From JAVBRD01 sp031548365 (lineage in GTDB: Bacteria; Bacillota; Clostridia; Christensenellales; UBA1750): a stretch of DNA of 64,000 nt. Position 1 is the stretch's first letter, and every line of letters starts with the position of its first letter. Shown here piece by piece: positions 7,363 to 16,143 of the stretch. The stretch is taken from NCBI GenBank assembly GCA_031548365.1, contig JAVBRD010000031.1:10251-74250 (forward strand), read 5' to 3'. A program made the translations under genes and the position numbers. The notes under the pieces were generated by a model. It had not been told where the DNA came from. It worked only from the letters and a program-made list of their open reading frames with translations, and ran no database searches.

Positions 7363-8856
7363 TCAGTTGGCGAGAAACGCGTCGTACTGCTTCTGGCATT
7401 GCTCAAGCAGCGCGGCGTAGCCGGATTTTTCGAGGTCGTTCATGTAGAGCTTTTTCATATCGTCGCTGATGTTGTCAAACCGTGAGGAGAGGATGCCCGG
7501 TCTGCCCTGCGAGCCGCGCGCGTTCACAACCTTGGTGTACAGCTCCATCTCAGGGAAAAAGTTAAACTGCGTGCCGGGCATGTCGATGATGACGCCCGCG
7601 GACGTGTTGGGATCGATGAGCGGATAAGGCCACGGAGGAGCCGGGTGGAGCATGGGGCCATGGAAGAGGTAACTGGCCGCCTTCGCGTTGACGGAACCGT
7701 CGGCGTTGAGCGTCCAGTCAATGCCCTTTTCACCAAAGTGGAGCGCGTCGTGCGTTTCCTGATCGGTGTAGATGGCTTCCAGCGCTTCAAGAACCGGGGT
7801 GACGTCCTTGGTGTTGGGGGAGATGCACAGGAAGCGGTCCACTCGCTTGCGCATCTGAAAACTGGGTTTGTCAGGCTCAAAGGTGACGACGGTCAGCTTG
7901 TCAGCCATCGGAGAGTCGGCATACGAAAGGCCGATGTTGAGTGAGGCGAACGCGTTCCACTTTTGCTCGAAGTCGTCAAACTCCTTTGTCGTCCTGAGCA
8001 TCATCAACCGGTTCTGAGCATTGATTTGCCTGAGTATGGCCGAGTCTTTGTCGAAAACGGCCGAACCGAGATAGGGTTTGACCTCGGTAGAATGGTCGTA
8101 GACGAACATGCTGTCCTGACTTACGAAGAAGGGCCACTCGTCGTAGGCGCGGTGAAGTGCATACGCGGGGGCGTTCGGACTGTAGGCTACGATGGGGTTG
8201 TGGCCCGCCGCCTTGACCTTGTCCAGCATATCAACCAGTTCCTGCGGTGTCTTGGGCGGGGGCGCGCCGAGTTGGTCGAGGACGTCTTGCCGGACGACCA
8301 AACTCGTGCCGATCTGTATTTGTCTGGGCGTCAGCTCGCGGTTCAGCAGGGGGAGGCCATAAATGCGCCCGTTGTACGCCGCGCTCTTCCAGTCGTTGGG
8401 CTGGTAGGTCGCGTAAAGCTTGTCGAACTGTTTGACGTGTTCCGTGATGTCGGCGGCGCCGCCTGTTGCCGCGAGCGTCGCGTACTGATTGGCGCCGAAT
8501 ACCATGATCGTATTTTCTACAGAGTTAGTGAAGGTTTCAAACACCTCGGCCTGATTTTGCGGCACGAACAGTTTCGAGTCCAGCACGATCGGCAGACTCC
8601 TCTGACGCAAAAATTTGTTGGTTTCAGCCATGCTTCTGGTGAGCCTGGCTTCGTCGTTCTCAATGTTTATGCCGAGTACCGTGATTTTGACCGCGTCCCG
8701 GAGCAAGGGTGCGGCTGGCGCGGAGGTTGGAGCAACTGCCGGCGCGCTTGTCGTGACGATTGCCGGCGGCGGTGCGAGCGGCGTCACCGCGGGCGCGGCG
8801 GTGCAGCCAACCAACGCGATAAGCAGTAAAACGCAGATGATTCGGGTTCGGCGCAT
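7363..8856 (-). CDS. Solute-binding-type lipoprotein (copy 1 of tandem pair)
   Basis: 497 residues; lipobox LVGC at ~15-18 and an Ala/Pro linker to ~50. The body aligns end to end with the following gene, with about half of positions identical by eye: ETNKFLRQRSLPI, YNGRIYGLPLLNRE, PPKTPQELVD, HRAYDEWPFFVS, SPMADKLTVV, DWTLNADGSV. AAGGGG precedes ATG 8856. First gene of a two-gene transcription unit made by tandem duplication. A solute-binding or sensory role is inferred from the family; no transport genes are adjacent. Confidence 0.8.
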   Translation of the reverse strand: MRRTRIICVLLLIALVGCTAAPAVTPLAPPPAIVTTSAPAVAPTSAPAAPLLRDAVKITVLGINIENDEARLTRSMAETNKFLRQRSLPIVLDSKLFVPQNQAEVFETFTNSVENTIMVFGANQYATLAATGGAADITEHVKQFDKLYATYQPNDWKSAAYNGRIYGLPLLNRELTPRQIQIGTSLVVRQDVLDQLGAPPPKTPQELVDMLDKVKAAGHNPIVAYSPNAPAYALHRAYDEWPFFVSQDSMFVYDHSTEVKPYLGSAVFDKDSAILRQINAQNRLMMLRTTKEFDDFEQKWNAFASLNIGLSYADSPMADKLTVVTFEPDKPSFQMRKRVDRFLCISPNTKDVTPVLEALEAIYTDQETHDALHFGEKGIDWTLNADGSVNAKAASYLFHGPMLHPAPPWPYPLIDPNTSAGVIIDMPGTQFNFFPEMELYTKVVNARGSQGRPGILSSRFDNISDDMKKLYMNDLEKSGYAALLEQCQKQYDAFLAN

Positions 8857-8942
8857 GCGAACAACCCCTTTTGCTTCATACTCGATACATGGAATATTCT
8901 GTGTTCGCTCCCGTTTTCCTGCGTGACAACCAATGGTTGTTG

Positions 8943-8976
8943 AAAAATGAAAAACGCCCGCGGCGCGGACGTTTTA
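8943..8976 (-). terminator. Intrinsic terminator after the homocysteine methyltransferase gene
   Basis: On the minus strand AAAACGTCCG (8975-8966), loop CGCCG, CGGGCGTTTT (8960-8951), followed by CATTTTTCA. A second perfect inverted repeat, ACAACCA-A-TGGTTGT, lies just beyond at 8926-8940. Confidence 0.75.
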
Positions 8977-8987
8977 TAACAAGCCAT

Positions 8988-10136
8988 TTATCCCACGATG
9001 TGCGTGACACCGTTGTAGTACCTACGTGCTGCGCTCGCCTGCTCGCCGTCACAGCGGAAAAGCAGGGGAACACGCGACATCTGCTGGGCCTCGGTGATGA
9101 ACGCGGCGATATCGGAAGGGGAGAGCGGCCGCACATCCACGATGAGGGCGTCCCCGTCGGCGTCCATGAGCGCGTCGATGTCGGCGGCGACCTCCTGCGC
9201 GGACTTGAGCGCGTCGAGGAGGGATACTCGCAAGCGCGCGGAGGTGACAAAGCGCACGCCATCGGACAGGGGTTTGGGCGCGGGATGTCCGGAGGCGAGG
9301 GCAGCAAACGCCGCGATGTGCTCGGGCGTAGTGCCGCAGCATCCCCCGATTGCGGAAGCGCCCGCCGCGATGATCTCGGCCATCTTGGGCGTCATGATTT
9401 CGGGCGTGTAGGGGAAGGCGGTTCGGCCATCCATCACTTGCGGCAAGCCCGCGTTGGGCTGTACCACGATGGGCAGAGCGCACACGGCTCGCATGGGCGC
9501 GATCAGGGGCAGGATCTGCTCTGGCCCGCCGGAGCAGTTGATGCCCACGGCAAGCGCGCCCGCGTCCTGCGCGCAGAGTGCGGCCACGTCGGAGGGCGTG
9601 CCCATGAGCATGCGCGGGCCGTCGAATGTCAGTGACATGACGCAGGCAAGCCCCGCCTTATTTGCGGCGAGCGCGGCAGCGCGCGCTTCGGCAATGTCGC
9701 TCATGGTTTCGATGATGGCGAAGTCCGCGCCCGCGTCGCGAGCGGCAACCGCCTGCGCCAGGTACGCGGCGTGTGTGTCGTCAAAAGACAGTCCTCCCAA
9801 CGGCTCGAGCAGTTCGCCCGTAGGACCGAGGGAGACGGCAACAAGCGCGCGCCCCTGCGCGGCTTCTTTCGCGCGTAGTACGGCCTCGCGCGTGAGCGTG
9901 GCGGCTTCCGCGCCCAGCCCGTGCCGCCCGAGCTTGATCGATGTGCCGCCGAAGCTGTTGCACGTCAGCGCTTGCGCGCCCGCCGCGACGTACTCCTCGT
10001 GAATCTCGCGGATGAGATCGGGTTTTTCCCTGCAGAGCAGCTCGGGCGCGCCTGTTAAACCGCCTTTGCGGTGAAGGAGGGTGCCCATCGCGCCGTCAAA
10101 GACGCGCACGCCGGAATTAAACCAGTTTGTATTCAT
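8988..10136 (-). CDS. Homocysteine S-methyltransferase family protein
   Basis: 382-residue zinc-dependent methyltransferase domain of the MetH N-terminal/BhmT type, transferring a methyl group to homocysteine (or a related thiol) to give methionine. Family signatures: VFDGAMGTLLH (residue ~12), ALTCNSFGG (~60) and the zinc ligands GINCSGG (~210) and GGCCGTTP (~275). The last ~90 residues are a degenerate extension; no folate or cobalamin domain follows, so methyl donor or partner proteins must be encoded elsewhere. ATG 10136 overlaps the polC stop (ATGA), indicating coupling. The frame extends upstream but only inside polC. Confidence 0.85.
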   Translation of the reverse strand: MNTNWFNSGVRVFDGAMGTLLHRKGGLTGAPELLCREKPDLIREIHEEYVAAGAQALTCNSFGGTSIKLGRHGLGAEAATLTREAVLRAKEAAQGRALVAVSLGPTGELLEPLGGLSFDDTHAAYLAQAVAARDAGADFAIIETMSDIAEARAAALAANKAGLACVMSLTFDGPRMLMGTPSDVAALCAQDAGALAVGINCSGGPEQILPLIAPMRAVCALPIVVQPNAGLPQVMDGRTAFPYTPEIMTPKMAEIIAAGASAIGGCCGTTPEHIAAFAALASGHPAPKPLSDGVRFVTSARLRVSLLDALKSAQEVAADIDALMDADGDALIVDVRPLSPSDIAAFITEAQQMSRVPLLFRCDGEQASAARRYYNGVTHIVG

Positions 10137-13100
10137 CTTCTTGCCTCCGGTTCTTGATCGTCCATGAGGTCGAACATCGTGATTTGGTTGCTCTCGGGCA
10201 AGCCCGCAAGGCACCCGAAGCGTGCGAGCGTCTCCGCGACGGCCGTGGACACCTTGGCGCGTTTGCGTAGCTCCTCGCGCGAAATGAACTCGCGTGCGAG
10301 CGCTTGCTCGTAGATGGACCGCGCGGCTGTCTCGCCAACCCCCGGCAGGCATCCGAGCGGGGGGAGGAGCGCGTCTCCCACGATGAGGAAATCGGTGTGG
10401 TGGCTTTTGTAGAGGTCGACGGGGAGAAAGCTGAAGCCGCGGGCCAGCATCTCGTAGACAAGCTCAAGCACATCGCGCGCGTCCTTTTCCTTTTGCGTGG
10501 TTTCGGGCGCGTGCGGGTCGATGGCGCGGATGGCGGCCGCGACCGCGTCGCTGTCTTTGAGGCAGCGCTCGGCGTCAAAACCGTCCGCGCGTATGGAGAA
10601 GTACGCCGCGTAGTACGCAAGGGGTTGGTAGACCTTGTACCACGCGATGCGCAGCGCGCTCATGACATACGCTGTGGCGTGTGCGCGCGGATAGAGGTAG
10701 CGGACGATGCGCAGCGAGTCAATGAACCACGGCGGCACGTTTTTACATGCCGCGAGCGCCGCTTCATGCTCAGGTTTCAGAGGCTTGCCAAATTTGTTCT
10801 TGCGCACGTACTCCATGATGTCGAACGCCGTTTTTTTCTCGATGCCCCAGAAGATCAGCGCTTTTAGAATGTCCTCGCGCGCGCAAATGCACTCGCGCAG
10901 CGTGGCGGTGTTGCTTTGGATCAAGTCCTGCGCGTTGCCCAGCCACACGTTCTCGCCGTGGGAAAGACCGGAGATACGGATGAGTTCGCCCACAGAGGAT
11001 GGCTTTGTTTCCTCGAGCATCCCGCGCACAAAGCGTGTGCCGAACTCGGGGATTCCCAGCGTGCCGCTTTTGCAGTTGATGCCTTCGAGGGAGGTGCCCA
11101 GTGAGGAGGTGTCAATGAAAAGTCGCAGCACGCCCGGGTCGCTGATGGGGCGGTCTCCCGCCTTGATGCCAGTCAAGTGTTCCAAGCGATGGAGCATGGT
11201 GGGGTCGTCATGGCCCAGAATGTCGAGTTTGACGAGAAGGTCGTGCAGCGAGTTAAAGTCGATGTGCGTGGTCACGACCCCGCCTTCGGCGTCGTCCGCC
11301 GGGTGCTGAACCGCGCAGAACTCGTAGATGTCGCGGTCGGCGGGCACGATGACCATTCCGCCAGGGTGCTGGCCCGTTGATCGCTTAACGCCCGTGCAGC
11401 CCAGTATCAGGCGGTCGCGCTCGGCATTGGTCACGCGCTTCCCGATTTCCTCAAGCCACTTGTTGACGTAGCCGAACGCCGTTTTCTCCGCGAGCGTTCC
11501 GATTGTGCCTGCTCGGTAAACCTTGCCTTTTCCGAACATCTCCTCGGTAAACGCGTGCGCTTTGGCCTGATATTCGCCAGAAAAATTAAGGTCGATGTCG
11601 GGTACCTTGTCGCCGTAGAAACCGAGGAACACCTCAAACGCCGTTTCAAAACCTTCGCGCCCGAGCGGGGTCCCGCACTTCGGGCAGTTCTTTTCGGGCA
11701 AGTCCACGCCGCAGGTGTAGACGTTGGGATCGTCGGAAAAGTCGCTGTACGTGCAGGATGGGCACAGGTAGTGGGCGCGCAAGGGATTGACCTCGGTGAT
11801 GCCCAGCATGGTAGCCACCATGGAACCGCCGATGGAGCCGCGCGAGCCCACGAGATAGCCGTCCTCAAGTGATTTTTTTACCAGAAGCTCGCCTGAGCGG
11901 TAGAGCGTGGCGAACCCGTTGCCGATGATAGAGGACAGCTCCTGCTCGAGCCGGGCGCGCACGATCTCAGGCAGAGGATCGCCGTATAGCTCCTTGGCGC
12001 GCTCCCACGCGCCCCGCTCCACGAACTCGGCGGCGTTGGGCAGCGTTGGCTGAAACGTAGGCTTGCCTTCGGGGTGTTTGGGGAAGAGTGTGATCTTTTC
12101 AAACCGCTCAAGGAGGTTCAGCGGGTTATCGATGACGACTGCGCGCGCGGCTTCCTCGCCCAGGTACGCGAACTCGTCGAGCATCTCGCGTGTGGTGCGC
12201 ATATGGAGCGGGGGCTGGCTGGCCGCGTCGGGAAAGCCCATGCCCTTCATCAGGATTTCGCGGAACACCGCGTCGCGCGGGTTGAGGAAGTGGACGTCGC
12301 AGGTCGCGCAAACCGGCCGTCCCACGAGCGCGCCCAGCTCTACGATGCGGCGGTTGATTTCGCGAAGCGCGTCGTCGTTCTTGACCATGCCTTCGCGCAC
12401 CATGAACGCGTTGTTGCCGATGGGCTGAATTTCAAGATAGTCGTAAAACCGCGCCATTTCGATCAGTGTTTTTTCGTCTTCTCCCCGATATATCGCCTGA
12501 AAAAGCTCGCCCGCCTCGCAGGCGCTCCCGATAACCAGCCCTTCTCGAAGCGCCGCGATGCGGGAGCGCGGCATGCGCGGGTGGCGGTGGAAGTAGTTCA
12601 AATGGCTCTCGCTCACGAGGCGGTTGAGGTTGGTCAGCCCTTTTTGCGTCGCGGCGTAAATGATGATATGGTGCGTCTTGGCCTTCTTTTGCCCGGCGGA
12701 TGAAAGCGTGTTCAGGTCGGAGAGCGTTTTCGCACCTTGGTCGGCGGCCAGCTTGGCCAGGCGAATCCACGCCTTGCCCGTCGCTGTCGCGTCGTCCAGC
12801 GCGCGGTGGTGCTTGAGGAGCTTGACCCCAAGCGCTGTGCAAACGATGTTGAGCTTGTGGCTGGCAAGCGCGGGAAGGAGTGCACGGGAAAGCGCGAGCG
12901 AGTCGATCACGGTTTGCGGGAGCGTCTGACTCGCCTGCTTGGCTACTCTGCGCAAGAACCCCAGATCAAACGACGCGTTGTGCGCGAGCAGCGCGTCTCC
13001 TTCCGCGAACGCCAGGAAACGCGCAAGCGCATCGAGCTCGAGAGGTGCGTCCCTGACCATCTCGTCCGTGATGCCCGTCAGCTCCGTGATGCGCGCAGGG

Positions 13101-14422
13101 ATGGGCCGCTCGGGGTTTACAAAAGTCTGGAAGGTTCCCGTGATCTCCCCGTTTTCCACGCGCACCGCCGCAATCTCCGTGATTTTGTCCGCGTGTGGGG
13201 AAAGCCCTGTCGTCTCGATGTCCAGCACAACCACGCGCGCGCTGGTGGAGCGCGCGTCCGCGTGCAGGGCGATACCCGCCTCCTCATCAAATAGGTACCC
13301 CTCCACGCCCATGAGCACCTTGAAATCGCTCTTCCCCGCAGCAGCGAGCGCCTCGGGGAACGCCTGCAGAACGCCGTGATCGGTGATGCCGATGGCTTTA
13401 TGCCCAAGTGACATCGCCCGCTTGACGAGATCCTCCGCGGAAACGACCGCGTCCATGTTGCTCATTTTCGTGTGCGCGTGCAGCTCTATGCGTTTGACAG
13501 GCTCGTCGTCCGTGTGGATCTCGGGGGCGGCGATGTTGATGTCGTTCAGCATCACGCTAAAATCACGGGTGAACGTATCCGTCATGCACACGCCGCGCAC
13601 TTTGAGGTAGGCGCCTTCTTTGACCGGCTCGATCTCCCTTTCCTTCTCCGCGGGTAAAAACAACTTGCACGTCACGGTGGACGTATAATCCGTTAAGTCG
13701 AACAGCAGGATTTTTTTGTCACCCTTGCGCGTCTCTTTGAGATCAGTCTTGATCACGCGTCCTTCGAGGATGACGCGCTCGCCCTCGCCGATCAGCTCGG
13801 CGACGGGTACCGTGTCACCAGCGATGCGTTTGCCGTACACGACCGCGTCGGCCGCGCACGCCTTCGCTTTTTCTTTGACCTGAGGCGCGTTCACGATCGC
13901 TACCTCGTCCCGTTTGGCCTGTCGCTCAGCCATGGCGGCCAGCTGGTGCTCGGCATCGGCGGGGGAGGCAGTGCTCACGGAAAAATCAACGCCGAAGAGC
14001 GCTTTGAGCGTCGCCCGCACCAGCGCGACGGCGTCGTGGTCGATCATGTACCTCTCGGCGTTCGCGCTCGCGAACGTCATGACCAGCTCATCGCCCTGCA
14101 CTTGCCATACGCAGTCTTTGACCAAGGGTGCGATGCCCGGCATGTCCGCTTCAAAACGCCCGAAAACCAGCTTGGCGTAGTCCTGCGGTTTTTGCCTGAA
14201 GTCGTTGAGCAAGGCGGGACAACACAGAGCAAGCCGGATGTTCTTGGCCTGTGGGAACATCGCCGAGAGCGCGGTGCGAACGCTGTTCTCAAGTGATGCG
14301 TCAGGAAAAGTGGGGGACGCAAACCGACTCAGCACCGTGTCGCCCGTGACAGACACGCGTAGTGGCTTGAAATGCTCGACGCCAGACACGCCGTTTTCTT
14401 GAAAGACTTGCCGCCAGTCCAA
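10133..14422 (-). CDS. polC: DNA polymerase III alpha subunit, Gram-positive PolC type
   Basis: Replicative polymerase with built-in proofreading, 1429 residues, the expected size. Domains in order: N-terminal region; OB fold (~210-300); first PHP half with LHAHTKMSNMDAV (~314); DEDDh exonuclease with VVLDIETTGLSP (~398) and HRALDDATAT; remainder of PHP; then the polymerase core starting near VGSRGSIGGSM with the PolC zinc-binding cysteines (CPSC...C...CPKC) and the catalytic acidic segment PDIDLNFSGEY. TTG at 14422 has GAGGTG five bases upstream. It is co-translated with the downstream homocysteine methyltransferase, an unusual partner. Confidence 0.97.
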   Translation of the reverse strand: MDWRQVFQENGVSGVEHFKPLRVSVTGDTVLSRFASPTFPDASLENSVRTALSAMFPQAKNIRLALCCPALLNDFRQKPQDYAKLVFGRFEADMPGIAPLVKDCVWQVQGDELVMTFASANAERYMIDHDAVALVRATLKALFGVDFSVSTASPADAEHQLAAMAERQAKRDEVAIVNAPQVKEKAKACAADAVVYGKRIAGDTVPVAELIGEGERVILEGRVIKTDLKETRKGDKKILLFDLTDYTSTVTCKLFLPAEKEREIEPVKEGAYLKVRGVCMTDTFTRDFSVMLNDINIAAPEIHTDDEPVKRIELHAHTKMSNMDAVVSAEDLVKRAMSLGHKAIGITDHGVLQAFPEALAAAGKSDFKVLMGVEGYLFDEEAGIALHADARSTSARVVVLDIETTGLSPHADKITEIAAVRVENGEITGTFQTFVNPERPIPARITELTGITDEMVRDAPLELDALARFLAFAEGDALLAHNASFDLGFLRRVAKQASQTLPQTVIDSLALSRALLPALASHKLNIVCTALGVKLLKHHRALDDATATGKAWIRLAKLAADQGAKTLSDLNTLSSAGQKKAKTHHIIIYAATQKGLTNLNRLVSESHLNYFHRHPRMPRSRIAALREGLVIGSACEAGELFQAIYRGEDEKTLIEMARFYDYLEIQPIGNNAFMVREGMVKNDDALREINRRIVELGALVGRPVCATCDVHFLNPRDAVFREILMKGMGFPDAASQPPLHMRTTREMLDEFAYLGEEAARAVVIDNPLNLLERFEKITLFPKHPEGKPTFQPTLPNAAEFVERGAWERAKELYGDPLPEIVRARLEQELSSIIGNGFATLYRSGELLVKKSLEDGYLVGSRGSIGGSMVATMLGITEVNPLRAHYLCPSCTYSDFSDDPNVYTCGVDLPEKNCPKCGTPLGREGFETAFEVFLGFYGDKVPDIDLNFSGEYQAKAHAFTEEMFGKGKVYRAGTIGTLAEKTAFGYVNKWLEEIGKRVTNAERDRLILGCTGVKRSTGQHPGGMVIVPADRDIYEFCAVQHPADDAEGGVVTTHIDFNSLHDLLVKLDILGHDDPTMLHRLEHLTGIKAGDRPISDPGVLRLFIDTSSLGTSLEGINCKSGTLGIPEFGTRFVRGMLEETKPSSVGELIRISGLSHGENVWLGNAQDLIQSNTATLRECICAREDILKALIFWGIEKKTAFDIMEYVRKNKFGKPLKPEHEAALAACKNVPPWFIDSLRIVRYLYPRAHATAYVMSALRIAWYKVYQPLAYYAAYFSIRADGFDAERCLKDSDAVAAAIRAIDPHAPETTQKEKDARDVLELVYEMLARGFSFLPVDLYKSHHTDFLIVGDALLPPLGCLPGVGETAARSIYEQALAREFISREELRKRAKVSTAVAETLARFGCLAGLPESNQITMFDLMDDQEPEARR

Positions 14423-14450
14423 AGGCTCACCTCAGTTGTGTTCGTTGATG

Positions 14451-14484
14451 TGCGTCATTCGGGGGAGGTCCCCCGAATGACGCA
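14451..14484. repeat. 16-bp perfect inverted repeat in the aspS-polC gap
   Basis: TGCGTCATTCGGGGGA and its exact complement, separated by only GG. T-rich sequence follows on the plus side only, where no gene precedes it, so it is not a standard terminator for aspS (minus strand). It would form the very 5' end of a polC transcript started from the promoter proposed at 14498-14526. Confidence 0.7.
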
Positions 14485-14497
14485 TCCCTTTTTCGCC

Positions 14498-14526
14498 ATT
14501 TTAGCACAACATCTAGCGTTCGTCAC
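14498..14526 (-). promoter_or_regulatory. Candidate polC promoter
   Basis: On the minus strand GTGACG (14526-14521), 17-base spacer, TAAAAT (14503-14498). The -10 box is good and the -35 box weak. It lies between the aspS stop and polC. Confidence 0.4.
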
Positions 14527-14565
14527 GCTTATGCGATCCCGCTGATTGTGGTTATGCGGAAGGCA

Positions 14566-15897
14566 TCAGGGCTGTAAACGCAGCGTATCACGCGGGAAAA
14601 GCGTGGCAAACCGCACGTTTTTGAGGCCTGCCAGCATCATGGTCAGCCGTTCAAGCCCCATGCCGAACCCACCGTGGGGGGGCATGCCGTGCTTGTGGAT
14701 CATCAAAAAATGTTCGAAAAGGGCGGGGTTCATGCCGCGCGCGCGCATTTTTTTGACCTGTTCGTCATGATCATGGATGCGCTGTCCCCCGGTCGCGACC
14801 TCGACACCGCGGAACAAAAGGTCAAAACTGAGCGTGATGGAGGGGTCCGTGGGATCATCCATCGCGTAAAACGGACGCTTAGCCGAGGGGTAGTGAGTCA
14901 CAAACACGAACGCGCTGCCAGTTTCTTCCTCGAAATGGCGGCCGATGAGCTGTTCCTCCTCGGGCTCAAGGTCGTTTGCGTCGGCGATGGGACGGCTATG
15001 CTTTGTTGAGATCAAGCGTTTGGCATCGTGGAACGCAATGGCCGGGATGGCATCGGCCACGGGCGGCGTCACGCCAAGAAGGGAAAGCTCGGGCGCGTAC
15101 ATCCGCGCGAGGCGCGACATCGCGAAGGAAAGCATGGCCGTGAGGGTCTGCATCAAGTCCTCATACCCTTGGATGAAGCCCATTTCGATGTCAAGCCCGG
15201 TGAACTCGCTCAGGTGCCGCGAAGTGTCGTGCGACTCCGCGCGGAAAACAGGTCCGATCTCATACACGCGCTCAAAAACGCCCACCATCATTTGCTTGTA
15301 GAGCTGCGGGCTCTGTGCGAGGTATGCGCGCTGGCCGAAATAGTCGAGCGCGAAAAGGTTTGCGCCGCCCTCGGCGGAAGCGCTCACGATTTTTGGTGTG
15401 TGGATTTCCGTGAAGTCGTTCTCCCGCATGAAGTCCGAAAAACCATGCGCGAGCCCCTCCTGGAGTTTGAAAACCGCACGCTCCTTGATGTGGCGGAGCG
15501 TGAGCGGACGCAGCTGGAAGCGATTGTCAAAGGTGACAAGCAGCTCCTTTCCGCTCAGGACGACGGGCGGTTCGCATGCTGGCATGCTCAACACCTCGGC
15601 GCGCGTGGCGCGGACCTCATAGCCGGAGGACGAGCGGGCGTCGGCCACGACGTCGCCGCTCAAGCGGACGCACGCGCCTTCGGGGAGATCGTCAAGCGCG
15701 AAAACCGACCATTCGGGCGAGTGCACACACTGAATGATGGAACGCGCGGTGCGCAGAAGGATGAACGCGAAGCCGCTCATGCGGCGCAGCTTGTGCACAT
15801 AGCCGTGAAGCTTCACGCTTTCGCCAATGCGAGCGGAGAGGAGAGGCACGCAGGCTTCGGGCTCGTGAGAGGTGATCAGTGATTGTATGATTGACAT
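14566..15897 (-). CDS. aspS: Aspartyl-tRNA synthetase, archaeal/eukaryotic type
   Basis: Charges tRNA with aspartate. 443 residues from ATG 15897 (AAAGGA upstream). N-terminal OB anticodon-binding domain (VKLHGYVHKLRRMSGFAFILLR begins near 31), then the class II core: motif 2 FRAESHDTSRHLSEFTGLDIEM, motif 3 GMGLERLTMML and the C-terminal LFPRDTLRLQP typical of the short archaeal AspRS. It lacks the ~120-residue GAD insertion of ordinary bacterial AspRS. Bacterial members of this type are often non-discriminating (they also charge tRNA-Asn); the His in GYVHKLR fits that group by memory. A separate asnS is at 45.5 kb. It is preceded by an elaborate leader. Confidence 0.93.
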   Translation of the reverse strand: MSIIQSLITSHEPEACVPLLSARIGESVKLHGYVHKLRRMSGFAFILLRTARSIIQCVHSPEWSVFALDDLPEGACVRLSGDVVADARSSSGYEVRATRAEVLSMPACEPPVVLSGKELLVTFDNRFQLRPLTLRHIKERAVFKLQEGLAHGFSDFMRENDFTEIHTPKIVSASAEGGANLFALDYFGQRAYLAQSPQLYKQMMVGVFERVYEIGPVFRAESHDTSRHLSEFTGLDIEMGFIQGYEDLMQTLTAMLSFAMSRLARMYAPELSLLGVTPPVADAIPAIAFHDAKRLISTKHSRPIADANDLEPEEEQLIGRHFEEETGSAFVFVTHYPSAKRPFYAMDDPTDPSITLSFDLLFRGVEVATGGQRIHDHDEQVKKMRARGMNPALFEHFLMIHKHGMPPHGGFGMGLERLTMMLAGLKNVRFATLFPRDTLRLQP

Positions 15898-15961
15898 CCA
15901 TTCCTTTCTCAACGGTATCGACGCGCGACATATCCGTACGGACATTGTCAATATGCCGCAT
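15692..15961 (-). CDS. Asp/Asn-rich upstream reading frame overlapping aspS start (uORF2)
   Basis: ATG at 15961 follows AAAGGAGGTGG, the strongest ribosome binding site of the region, immediately after the leader terminator. The frame begins MRHIDNVRTDMSRVD and continues out of frame across the aspS start at 15897 to a stop at 15692 (89 codons). The first 30 residues hold five Asp and two Asn; after that the composition looks like an aspS shadow. The start resembles the leader peptide at 16070-16117 (M-R-x-I...N..R..DM.R). I infer a regulatory reading frame rather than a functional protein. Confidence 0.4.
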   Translation of the reverse strand: MRHIDNVRTDMSRVDTVEKGMDVNHTITDHLSRARSLRASPLRSHWRKREASRLCAQAAPHERLRVHPSAHRAFHHSVCALARMVGFRA

Positions 15962-15989
15962 GGGACCACCTCCTTTCATAAAATCAGGT

Positions 15990-16018
15990 AAAGAAAAACC
16001 GCGGCAAACCTGCCGCGG
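15990..16018 (-). terminator. Leader terminator (putative attenuator) upstream of aspS
   Basis: On the minus strand CCGCGGCA (16018-16011), loop GGTT, TGCCGCGG (16006-15999), then TTTTTCTT. A textbook intrinsic terminator located inside the transcript between the leader peptide and aspS, hence a candidate attenuator. Confidence 0.8.
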
Positions 16019-16033
16019 CGATGAGGCCAAGCA

Positions 16034-16059
16034 GGCGCAAGCGGTCAAGCGCTTGCGCC
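16034..16059 (-). promoter_or_regulatory. Leader hairpin preceding the aspS attenuator
   Basis: GGCGCAAGCG (16034-16043) and CGCTTGCGCC (16050-16059) form a perfect 10-bp stem with a 6-base loop. The 7-mer CGCTTGC also occurs within the leader-peptide codons (minus strand) and could compete for GCAAGCG, giving alternative foldings. Confidence 0.6.
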
Positions 16060-16069
16060 CGTGTTATAT

Positions 16070-16117
16070 TCACGGATGCAAGCGCGGTCGATCCATATCT
16101 CGGTTGATGACACGCAT
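16070..16117 (-). CDS. Short leader peptide upstream of aspS (uORF1)
   Basis: Fifteen-codon frame, MRVINRDMDRPRLHP, starting at ATG 16117, eight bases after AAGGA; another in-frame ATG lies at 16123. It contains one Asn and two Asp codons within five codons, sits ~20 bases downstream of a predicted transcript start and just before two hairpins, the second a terminator. This layout matches ribosome-mediated attenuation leaders. Asp/Asn sensing is an inference from the codon content and the downstream gene. Confidence 0.55.
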   Translation of the reverse strand: MRVINRDMDRPRLHP

Positions 16118-16143
16118 GCGCATCTTCCTTTCTGATTTGTGTG

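Noticed and set aside
15961..15976. AGGTGGTCCCATGCGG as a T-box core in the aspS leader
   Set aside because: It resembles GGGTGGTACCGCG only loosely and lies after the terminator instead of in an antiterminator before it; no stem I or specifier loop is present in the short leader.
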